Of a DNA stretch of 64,000 bases, positions 18,079-25,203 are shown in pieces. This stretch comes from Rahnella inusitata_A (GTDB lineage Bacteria; Pseudomonadota; Gammaproteobacteria; Enterobacterales; Enterobacteriaceae): positions 248,001 through 312,000 of the forward strand of contig NZ_CBCPJJ010000014.1 in NCBI RefSeq assembly GCF_965118895.1. The letters run 5' to 3'. The number at the start of each line of letters is the position of its first letter. The stretch's first letter is position 1. The position numbers were made by a program, and so were the translations under genes. The notes beneath the pieces are model-generated. The model was not told the origin of the DNA. It saw only the letters and a program-made list of their open reading frames with translations, and did no database searches.

Positions 18079-18951
18079 TTATTTTTTCACCGCCTTCAGT
18101 TTTGGTGCGTAATCCACTTTCAGGCTGTAGCCCTGAACACCGTCTGCGCCCGCAGTGGCGAAGATGCTTGATGCCTGAGCATTGGTTGCAGGAATAACCA
18201 GATCTTTATTATTCGTTGAAGAAACTGCGTAACCACCCGTTGTACCTGTGGTGGCACTGACGCCATTAAAGACCCATTTGTAGGTATAGTTATCCGTTGC
18301 TTCAAGTTCGCCAGCATCCCAAACGTGGTTGTTATTGACGTCATACCAGGCTTTGAACTGATAAGTGTGTCCGACCAGCAATTCGCTGTTTGCCTTGCCA
18401 ATCAGGTTGACGGTTGGCGCTGTTGAATCGGCAATCATTACACCAATATTGCCGCCGACTACCGGACCGGATGGAATACCATCGGTCGTGGTGTTGGTAC
18501 TGACGTCTTCAATCATGATTTTCTGGCCCACCGCAGGTGTCCCTGTGGAGGTTTGTTCCTCAATTTCCGCGCCCAGGTAACGGCCCGCATCGCTTGCTTG
18601 CAGGGTATAGGAATCTTTACCGTCGTTGGATATTGCTACTTTATCCGCGCCTTTCCCGTCGCTGGTCGTAAACCATTTAATGGTGGTTTTACTGCCGTCG
18701 GTATCACCTTCCGCATCGGTAAAAATATAATTGAGCGTGATTTTATCACCCGGTATCATCGCCTCAGTGGAACCGCCTTCATGCCCGTTGCTGAAGGAAA
18801 CACTGTGTGCGGCGGAGCCGGCTTCTGTTCCTTTTAACACCGGAACTGTCCCGATTACTTTACCTGCGGATTCGGTCATATCTGCCATAGCAACATGGGA
18901 ACAGCCGACAAATAACAGGCTAGCGAGAAGGGTTTTATTAAATCGTTTCAT
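18079..18951 (-). CDS. SinI/ZirU-like autotransporter-associated secreted protein
   Basis: Second gene of the operon, 290 residues with a signal peptide (about 1-23, AMA; a possible lipobox-like FVGC lies inside it). Residues about 32-165 form the module shared with the 366-residue neighbour, including GTVPVL, TDAEGDTDGSKT and QASDAGRYLGAEI. Residues about 173-285 match the C-terminal domain of the barrel protein: both have LLxGH(T/E)YQFK, a Dx(N)NNxxWDA calcium-loop-like segment, 'IPATNAQA' and a closing GxQGxxLKV. In Salmonella the related SinI and ZirS/ZirU proteins are encoded next to intimin-like barrels, and ZirS/ZirU are exported through ZirT. The homology is recognised by motif order, not by a search. 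Confidence 0.8.
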   Translation of the reverse strand: MKRFNKTLLASLLFVGCSHVAMADMTESAGKVIGTVPVLKGTEAGSAAHSVSFSNGHEGGSTEAMIPGDKITLNYIFTDAEGDTDGSKTTIKWFTTSDGKGADKVAISNDGKDSYTLQASDAGRYLGAEIEEQTSTGTPAVGQKIMIEDVSTNTTTDGIPSGPVVGGNIGVMIADSTAPTVNLIGKANSELLVGHTYQFKAWYDVNNNHVWDAGELEATDNYTYKWVFNGVSATTGTTGGYAVSSTNNKDLVIPATNAQASSIFATAGADGVQGYSLKVDYAPKLKAVKK

Positions 18952-19008
18952 ATAAATATCACTCTGTAAGTTTGTATAAAGTTAATAGATTAAAATCAGT
19001 CGCCATAT

Positions 19009-21255
19009 TTATTTGGCAGAGAGTTCTTTCAGTTGTTTTGAACCTGCATCGGAGATATCAAAACTGACCTTTAATTCCAATCCCTGAAGACCGCTACTTC
19101 CTGCTGATGCTAATACTTGTCCCGCCTGCGCATTCGTTGCAGGAAGGGTTAAATTATGGTTGTCGGTATCACTATTGGCCTTGCCACCTTTTTCACCTTG
19201 TTGGTTAACTCCATCAAACAACCATTGATAATTAACCAGGGAAATAATAGGTGTAGGGTTTGTATCAGAAATTGTTTCTCTGTCTGACGCATCCCATTTG
19301 CCATTTCTGTTACTGTCATAAGCCACCTTGAATTGATATTCATGGCCTAACAGCAACTGATTGTTTTTTGTCTCGGTCAGGTTGATTGTCGGATTGCGAG
19401 TATCAACAATCGCGGTGACAATCTCTTTATTACCGGCATTAAAATCAACGACAACCGCATTGGTTTTCTCAGTATCTTTATTGGTTGGCGTCGCAATAAA
19501 GGAATATGTTCCGGCCATTGTGCTGGCGACGGTAGCTTTGCCTTGATCCTGAGACTTCACATAATAAAGACAACCGGTCGTTTTATTGCAGTCATCTTTT
19601 GATGAATGAATAGTAATTTCGTGTTCGTGGTTCTTATCCGTAACATGATAAGCATGAAATTTCATGTCCATGTTTTCCGGGGACAGGGTCGTTGTTTCGC
19701 CCTGCAAGCCGGAAACTTTTGCGCCGCTGGTGACCAGATCTGCGGTGTCACGGCCATTGGCCATAATCTTCATTGCTTTATCGCTTTCGGCAGAGTTCGC
19801 TATCGCCAGACTATAATTAACCGGCGCTTCGGCGACTTTAATTTTGACGATGTTAGACTGTTTAGTATCCCCTTTATCATCGCTGAACGTTACGGCAAGT
19901 TGGTATTCATTTGCATTGGCCGCGGTCGAATTCACCCACGCCGGGAATGTCAGCGTCCAGTGATTATTTTGTCCGGTACTGATATTGGACGCCGGCGACA
20001 GTGCCGGTAAGCCCAGCGTGTGCTCTGCAGAATATCCGCCAACAGGAACCCAGCTCGCTGAGACGATTTTGCGGTGAGATTTAATGTCCGCATTTAATGT
20101 CCAGTGGCATCCTTCATAGGCCTGCGCTTCATCAGGGTCATCCGCGATAATACATTGTGGTGCAGTACCTGACGGTTTGAGGTACACGTCAATATCGAGA
20201 TCTTTCACTTCACGATATTCCAGAACGATATCGTTATTGCGATCGACAAAATCCATACGGCTGCCAGCCAGAGTACGCATATCTGTGACCGCTGAAGGAT
20301 CGAGCTGTTTGGCCATCGGGGTTCCGATATGGTAATCCACCGACATATTGGCCGTAATTTCATTTATTCCTGAATTACCCTGCTTATAACTCGCGCCCAG
20401 AGTGATTAACGGAACCGGTGTGTAGTCCACGCCTAACTCGACAGAGGAAGGATCCTCTTCGAGATTATCGCTACCGAAAAGTGCAACCTGATCGCCATAA
20501 TATTGCTCATAAACCAGGGATGTTCCTAATTGCGGATACGCTGGCAGATAAGTCTGGAGACGGATATCCCAGCCACTGGCGGGGCGCTCTTCGTAATTAT
20601 CTAAATCTTTTGAGGCTTTCCAGCTTGAGAGCGGAATATAGTAATTTCCGCTGAGTTTTAAGTAGTTAGTCCAGACTTCAGAACCAATACTTCCCCGGCG
20701 ATGGCCCCGGCTGATATCGTAGTCATAAAAAGCATTCATGCCCACCAGCCAGTCTTTATTAATGTTATAACGAACACCTGTACCCAGGTTGGCAATGTTA
20801 CGCCCATCTTTGCTGTGTGTTGAAAATTGATTAAAGATTAATGTGCTTTCACCCGCATACCAGGGGAGTAAATAATCGAGTGATGAGCCATCAAGGTTTC
20901 CATTGTCACTCAGATTCAGTGTGGTTTTTACATGGCCGTAAGGTGAAAGGATTTTTTCCACCTGCGACTGTGCTGCCTGCGTCGCCACACCTTTACCGTA
21001 CTGGTATATTTGATTTTTAGCCCCCTCTACCGTGAGGTTTTGGAAGCCTTGCTGCGCTTCATTCGTTAAAATTTGTGCAGATTTACTTCCCAATATTGCT
21101 TGCTCGTTATCTTTATTTCCGGCGGGTGTTTTTTCTGAAAATACATCCTGACTACCTAGCGACGGAAGGATGAGACCTTCATGTGCGCAGACAGGAAAGC
21201 TCATCAAAATAAAAAGAATGACTTTTGTATTTTTAAATGGCGTATGTTTTTTCAT
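19009..21255 (-). CDS. Intimin/invasin-family inverse autotransporter (ZirT/SinH-like) with Ig-like domains
   Basis: A 748-residue outer-membrane protein and the first gene of a three-gene operon. A signal peptide (1-24, VCA) is followed by a linker without LysM and the inverse-autotransporter barrel (about 105-345), with ANLGTGVRYN, MNAFYDYDISRGHRRGSIGSE and the repeated barrel strands of the family. Two or three Ig-like stretches follow (about 350-610). The last 115 residues match the C-terminal domain of the 290-residue secreted neighbour. No Big repeats plus lectin tip follow, as they would in intimin. The organisation resembles Salmonella ZirT and SinH. The three genes are spaced by 57 and 102 bases and are more AT-rich than their flanks, which suggests acquisition. 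Confidence 0.88.
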   Translation of the reverse strand: MKKHTPFKNTKVILFILMSFPVCAHEGLILPSLGSQDVFSEKTPAGNKDNEQAILGSKSAQILTNEAQQGFQNLTVEGAKNQIYQYGKGVATQAAQSQVEKILSPYGHVKTTLNLSDNGNLDGSSLDYLLPWYAGESTLIFNQFSTHSKDGRNIANLGTGVRYNINKDWLVGMNAFYDYDISRGHRRGSIGSEVWTNYLKLSGNYYIPLSSWKASKDLDNYEERPASGWDIRLQTYLPAYPQLGTSLVYEQYYGDQVALFGSDNLEEDPSSVELGVDYTPVPLITLGASYKQGNSGINEITANMSVDYHIGTPMAKQLDPSAVTDMRTLAGSRMDFVDRNNDIVLEYREVKDLDIDVYLKPSGTAPQCIIADDPDEAQAYEGCHWTLNADIKSHRKIVSASWVPVGGYSAEHTLGLPALSPASNISTGQNNHWTLTFPAWVNSTAANANEYQLAVTFSDDKGDTKQSNIVKIKVAEAPVNYSLAIANSAESDKAMKIMANGRDTADLVTSGAKVSGLQGETTTLSPENMDMKFHAYHVTDKNHEHEITIHSSKDDCNKTTGCLYYVKSQDQGKATVASTMAGTYSFIATPTNKDTEKTNAVVVDFNAGNKEIVTAIVDTRNPTINLTETKNNQLLLGHEYQFKVAYDSNRNGKWDASDRETISDTNPTPIISLVNYQWLFDGVNQQGEKGGKANSDTDNHNLTLPATNAQAGQVLASAGSSGLQGLELKVSFDISDAGSKQLKELSAK

Positions 21256-21742
21256 TTTAGAAATTCATATCATTAAGTTTAAAATGTCATTAGTTAATAA
21301 ACTAATACAGTGGTGATTTATATTGTCTTTTCGTTTAATTTCTATGTCTGGTGATTTTTTATAAAAACAGATTTTAACTTTTAAATAGGTATTCTCTGGC
21401 GCGGAGGCGTCATATAAATAATAAACTTCATTTCCTAATCATCTATTCGACAAATGAATGATACCCTCATTGATTGATATTTTGTATGTCCAAAACAGGA
21501 CATGCCATGCCTGCTCCCGCGCTGACAGATATGGCTCCCGACAGCTCATCGAAAATTGCGGTGCGAATTCTCACCATTCTGGTGTTCAACTTTGCCAGCT
21601 ATCTGGCCATCGGCAGCGCGCTGGCAACCTGTTCGGTATTTTGGATTTATCGCCCGGAGTGACCGGGCTGTGGCGGGAATTCTGAGGGTGCAGGCGGGGA
21701 TTGATGTGATTTAGCTCGGCCCGGCGCTTCTGTCAGATCGAA
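21256..21742. other. Intergenic region upstream of the inverse autotransporter operon
   Basis: The first 170 bases are very AT-rich and should contain the operon promoter. The rest carries a decayed MFS transporter start, listed separately, on the opposite strand. Confidence 0.5.
21486..21662 (+). pseudogene. Truncated 5' remnant of an MFS transporter (YfcJ/YhhS-like)
   Basis: The frame encodes a short hydrophilic start, then KIAVRILTILVFNFASYLAIG, which reads like the first membrane helix of YfcJ/YhhS-type sugar-efflux MFS proteins, where it normally continues 'GLPLAVLPGYVH'. Here the sequence breaks at SALATCSVFW and stops after 58 residues. Later frames show only traces of the next helix. 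A real small membrane protein cannot be fully excluded. Confidence 0.4.
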
Positions 21743-22240
21743 TTAATTGGAACGGATACGGCCCATGTGCAGAGTGTCGACGTATTCGCCGTCACGCAGC
21801 GCATAGCATGGGCTGAGCCCTTCAACGCTGAAACCAAACTTCTTATACAGCGCGATCGCCGATTCGTTATCGGCATATACCGTCAGCTCGACGCGTTTTA
21901 TATGCAGCCATTTGTCGCACAGGTCCAGTGCGGCCGCGACCAGTTTGCTGCCCACGCCTCTTCCCTGAAAGCCGGTGTCTACGCCGATGCCGAACGTGGC
22001 TACGTGGCGACGTCGCCATGGCTCTTCAACAATCAGCGTCAGATTTCCTACCAGTGTTCCGTCGATACAAGCCACCAGCGCGAAGCGGTTTGGTGACGGA
22101 TTGGCCAGACGCCCTTCCCATAGGGTGGCAGGCGGATAGGGGAGCTGGAGGGTGTCGCTGTACACAGGAACCTGAGCGTAAAGGTGTTGAAGCGCTTCTG
22201 CGTCCGTGGTTTCTGCGTGGCGGATTACGATTTCGCTCAT
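21743..22240 (-). CDS. yhhY: L-amino acid N-acetyltransferase AaaT (YhhY), GNAT family
   Basis: This 165-residue cytoplasmic GNAT enzyme, in E. coli shown to acetylate amino acids such as phenylalanine and methionine, matches YhhY along its whole length. Clear anchors are MSEIVIRHAETTDAEAL at the start, the acetyl-CoA loop GFQGRGVGSKL, and the C-terminal FSVEG...YALRDGEYVDTLHM. The ATG at 22240 follows GGAG at good spacing, and the 63 residues upstream in frame are rejected because they run into the ryhB regulatory region. The gene is adjacent to ryhB, as in E. coli. Confidence 0.93.
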   Translation of the reverse strand: MSEIVIRHAETTDAEALQHLYAQVPVYSDTLQLPYPPATLWEGRLANPSPNRFALVACIDGTLVGNLTLIVEEPWRRRHVATFGIGVDTGFQGRGVGSKLVAAALDLCDKWLHIKRVELTVYADNESAIALYKKFGFSVEGLSPCYALRDGEYVDTLHMGRIRSN

Positions 22241-22351
22241 AGCGACACTCCTTTTATTGTGGTTACTGTTTGAATATCCTCTAGATTTATCAGGTATTGA
22301 AAAAGTGTCAATCCTGCGCGTGATTAAAAATAATGCTTTACAAGTGCGAAT

Positions 22352-22370
22352 GATAATGATTATTATTGCC
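22352..22370 (+). promoter_or_regulatory. Fur box of ryhB
   Basis: The 19-mer beginning GATAATGAT agrees with the Fur consensus at about 15 of 19 positions and ends just before the expected ryhB start. Iron-loaded Fur should repress the RNA here. Confidence 0.85.
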
Positions 22371-22372
22371 AT

Positions 22373-22480
22373 GCGTTCCGGGGATGGCCTCACACCAAGG
22401 TCAAACGGGTCCCCACGAACGCACGACATTGCTCACATTGCTTCCAGTATTATTTAGCCAGCCGGGTGCTGGCTTTTTTT
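22373..22480 (+). ncRNA. ryhB: RyhB small RNA
   Basis: RyhB is the Hfq-dependent RNA that shuts down iron-using proteins when iron is short. The core CACGACATTGCTCACATTGC at about 22422-22441 is identical to the conserved pairing core of E. coli RyhB as I remember it. It is followed by CCAGTATTA and the terminator stem AGCCAGC...GCTGGCT with a run of eight T. The 5' 45 bases differ from E. coli, so the exact start is inferred from the Fur box position. The locus next to yhhY is the E. coli one. Confidence 0.95.
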
Positions 22481-22697
22481 TATCCTTTTTTCCCTTGCTT
22501 GCCGCCTTCTCCCAACACGAACTATTTTGGGAAAAACCTGTGCTTATCTCATCTCCCTGTTCTTTAAATCTCCAACAATTCCTTTGAATTTAGCTATCTG
22601 CGTTTGTTCATATTTTTTGAACAGAGGAGTGAGATTTTTACGCTTTCTTATTCCCGGCCGTTGACTAGACTAGAGAAAACATTGAGGAGAGTTGAAC

Positions 22698-23393
22698 ATG
22701 ATCTACTTACGCAAAGCACAAGAACGCGGTCACGCAAGTCACGGTTGGCTGGAAAGCTGGCACACGTTTTCTTTCGCCGATTACTATGATGCGAACTTCA
22801 TGGGCTTCTCCGCACTGCGGGTTATCAATGAAGACTTCATCGACGAAGGGCAAGGGTTTGGTAAACATCCGCACAAAGACATGGAAATCCTGACCTACGT
22901 GCTCGAAGGCACCGTGGAACATCAGGACAGCATGGGCAACAAAGAGCAGATTCAGGCGGGTGAATTCCAGATAATGAGTGCCGGTACCGGTGTGACCCAC
23001 TCCGAGTACAACGGCAACAAAGATCGTAAATTGCATCTGTATCAGATCTGGATCATTCCTGACAAAAAAGGTCTGGAACCGCGTTACGAACAGCGTATGT
23101 TCGACGCGCCACAAGGCCGCCAGCTGGTGCTTTCGCCGGATGCCCGCGAAGGTTCGTTGAAAGTGTTCCAGGATATGGAACTGTCCCGCTGGGCGCTGAA
23201 AAAAGACGAACAGTCTGTGTATACGGTGCAGGCAGAACGTCGCGTGTGGATCCAGGTGGTGAAAGGCACCGTGTCGATCAACGGTCAGAAAGCCGGGCCG
23301 AGCGATGCGCTGGCCATCTGGGATGAAACGGCGCTGTCCGTTCATGCCGATGAAGACAGTGAAATACTGCTGTTTGACCTGCCACCGGTCTGA
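22698..23393 (+). CDS. yhhW: Pirin-family quercetin 2,3-dioxygenase YhhW
   Basis: A 231-residue bicupin metalloprotein; in E. coli YhhW cleaves quercetin in vitro, with an unclear physiological role. The metal ligands of the N-terminal cupin are visible in KHPHKDMEILTYVLEG (His, His) and in GTGVTHSEYN, and the N-terminal WHTFSFADYYD is a pirin signature. A weaker second cupin covers about 140-231. The ATG at 22698 follows GAGGAG at seven bases; an in-frame TTG two codons upstream is rejected. It is a single gene and ends at a strong terminator. Confidence 0.95.
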   Translation: MIYLRKAQERGHASHGWLESWHTFSFADYYDANFMGFSALRVINEDFIDEGQGFGKHPHKDMEILTYVLEGTVEHQDSMGNKEQIQAGEFQIMSAGTGVTHSEYNGNKDRKLHLYQIWIIPDKKGLEPRYEQRMFDAPQGRQLVLSPDAREGSLKVFQDMELSRWALKKDEQSVYTVQAERRVWIQVVKGTVSINGQKAGPSDALAIWDETALSVHADEDSEILLFDLPPV

Positions 23394-23410
23394 AAATGGA
23401 GTAAAAGCGA

Positions 23411-23434
23411 AAGGCGACTCCGGTCGCCTTTTTT
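23411..23434. terminator. Terminator between yhhW and the convergent autotransporter-like gene
   Basis: AAGGCGAC pairs with GTCGCCTT around a CTCCG-type loop, followed by a T run on the plus strand. Confidence 0.9.
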
Positions 23435-23441
23435 ACGTCGG

Positions 23442-24476
23442 CTATCTGAAGCTGACGTTAATCCCCAGTTGCCCCTCATACCCCATGCCCGGCAAGCTTA
23501 AATTGCGGTAATGCGTGATATCGCTGAAAAACGCCACACGCTTTGACAGATTCGCCGTCAGACCGATGCCGTCCTGCATCCAGCGTTCTGTGGCTGGCGG
23601 CTCAATTTCCACCGCATTCACTGTCACCGCCGATTTATCACCGATGTTGCTCACCATATCGATATGGAAATAGGGCGTCAGCGTCTTGATATCCTGTTGC
23701 GCATGGCGGAAAAGACGCAGACCGCCGCGTACCTGACCATTGTTCTGGCGGATCGTTTTGACGTGACTGTTATCGGTATCGAACGAATTCATATGCAAAT
23801 GCTGCGCGATAAACTGCGCCTGCGGTTCGATTGCCCAGTTTTCGCCCAGCCTGAAGGGTTTACCGATCTCAGCGGAAAGCGTCGAGGCGTACCCGGTTTG
23901 TGCGGCATTCAGACGGGTGGATAAATCCTCGCGATAAAACGTGTTCTGATTAACGATGTTCAGGTAAGCACCGTGCGAGGTTGTCGCGCTGTAATACCCT
24001 CCCATGCCGAGAGAGGCCGTCGAAATATTCCCCGTGCTGAGCACCTGCCCGACCAGTCGCAGCGCGCTGTCTTTGGTGTCGGTGGTCTGATTGCCAAGCG
24101 TGGCGATCACCCCGGCACGACGATGCCCGCCGCCCGATCGTTCCTCCTGATAGAGATCTTTACCGATCTGCGCGAACCAGATGTTTGAGGCGCGATGGGC
24201 GGTATCGTAGGTATCCGCATTATGGCTGCCGCTCAGCAAACCCCAGGTGCCATTTTCGCGATTTTTCGGCGCATTACTCTCCCGTTCGAGGTAGGTTCCC
24301 ACCGTTTTGAAGCCGTATTCACGGTTGAGGTAGGGCGCGGTCACATAGGCATTTTCAGCGGGCGCCGGGTCAGCCGCTGTCGCAGTACTTTCATGCATAG
24401 CGAAGCTGAGCGTTCTGGCTGTTAAGAACAATAACGCGAAAGCTGCGAGGGTTTGGATCCTGCCTGAAATAGCCAT
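23442..24476 (-). CDS. Autotransporter-type outer-membrane beta-barrel without passenger
   Basis: A 344-residue protein with a signal peptide (about 1-26, SFA) from the ATG at 24476; the longer frame would bury the signal. The mature part matches the type Va autotransporter barrel domain from about residue 55: GTWGLLSGSHNADTYDTAHRASNIWFAQIG near its start, then alternating amphipathic strands and the closing YEGQLGINVSFR. Only about 30 residues precede the barrel, so the usual secreted passenger is absent. It could be the surviving 3' part of an autotransporter that gained a signal, or a dedicated barrel protein. No partner gene is adjacent. Confidence 0.85.
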   Translation of the reverse strand: MAISGRIQTLAAFALLFLTARTLSFAMHESTATAADPAPAENAYVTAPYLNREYGFKTVGTYLERESNAPKNRENGTWGLLSGSHNADTYDTAHRASNIWFAQIGKDLYQEERSGGGHRRAGVIATLGNQTTDTKDSALRLVGQVLSTGNISTASLGMGGYYSATTSHGAYLNIVNQNTFYREDLSTRLNAAQTGYASTLSAEIGKPFRLGENWAIEPQAQFIAQHLHMNSFDTDNSHVKTIRQNNGQVRGGLRLFRHAQQDIKTLTPYFHIDMVSNIGDKSAVTVNAVEIEPPATERWMQDGIGLTANLSKRVAFFSDITHYRNLSLPGMGYEGQLGINVSFR

Positions 24477-24723
24477 GAGTATTTCTGCCTGTGTCCCGGG
24501 GTGAGTAAGTAAGGCGGCTAATATAGGTGTTTTTTTGCGCAAGACTAATCACACTGCATCAGAGAGGAAAATGTCAGGCAGCACGCGGCTCACAGGCCAA
24601 CGTGAGGTTTTTTAGGGCAGCTAAAACAGGCATGATTTCACGCCAGTTTTCATTAAAAAAAACAAAATACACCACGGCGACATAGTCCTTTATCCCAAAA
24701 GCTGCTGACAATTTATTCAACTT

Positions 24724-24739
24724 CGTGACGCTTTTCACA
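24724..24739. promoter_or_regulatory. CRP site of the beta-glucoside PTS operon
   Basis: CGTGA-CGCTTT-TCACA matches nine of ten positions of the CRP consensus and lies about 140 bases before the first PTS start, fitting catabolite control. Confidence 0.55.
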
Positions 24740-24798
24740 GCCTGATACGAACCAGTCCCGATTTTATGAGCACGCTCTCATTCCGCTATTTCACTCAT

Positions 24799-24812
24799 GG
24801 AAACCGGTTTCC
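24799..24812. promoter_or_regulatory. LacI-type operator palindrome
   Basis: GGAAACCGGTTTCC is a perfect 14-base palindrome with the central CG and A/T arms typical of LacI/GalR operators. It lies 67 bases before the IIB start, so it is probably the site of the repressor encoded at the end of the operon. Confidence 0.6.
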
Positions 24813-24879
24813 AAAGAGACTCAAATACCCTCAGCAAGAGAAAACGGGCAGAACATTTATCATCTGGGAGAAAAGCAAA

Positions 24880-25203
24880 ATGAAAAGAATCATGCTTTGT
24901 TGTTCGGCAGGTATGTCGACCAGTTTGTTAGTTCGCAAAATGAAAGAGGTCGCGGCAGAACGCGGTGAGGAAGTGCAGATCGAAGCGTTCGGGGCCAGCG
25001 AGTTTGACGAGAAATTCCGTGATTATCAGGTGGTGCTCCTCGGGCCGCAGGTGCGTTACATGCAGGCCGACTTATCCGCCAGAGCGGCTGAATTTAATAT
25101 TCCGGTCGAAACCATCAACATGATGGATTACGGCATGCAGCGCGGCGATAACGTGCTGGACTTCGCTTACGGGCTGATTGCACAGGAAGGAAGCCGCGTA
25201 TGA
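24880..25203 (+). CDS. PTS IIB component, lactose/cellobiose family
   Basis: A 107-residue phosphocarrier that passes phosphate from IIA to the incoming sugar. The phosphocysteine lies in the P-loop-like start MLCCSAGMSTSLLV, typical of CelA/ChbB. The ATG at 24880 follows GGGAG. The upstream in-frame start at 24766 would add 38 residues and contain the operator, so it is rejected. Its TGA overlaps the ATG of the IIC gene (ATGA). The family normally uses a separate IIA protein, which is not encoded in this operon. Confidence 0.93.
   Translation: MKRIMLCCSAGMSTSLLVRKMKEVAAERGEEVQIEAFGASEFDEKFRDYQVVLLGPQVRYMQADLSARAAEFNIPVETINMMDYGMQRGDNVLDFAYGLIAQEGSRV

Larger units (their letters stand above)
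24477..24879. other. Regulatory region of the beta-glucoside PTS operon
   Basis: No gene is supported. The right half holds a CRP site and a palindromic operator, listed separately, ahead of the PTS genes. Confidence 0.6.

Noticed and set aside
22707..23345. Long minus-strand frame opposite yhhW
   Set aside because: It is the exact antisense of a well-conserved pirin gene and has a shadow-type composition.
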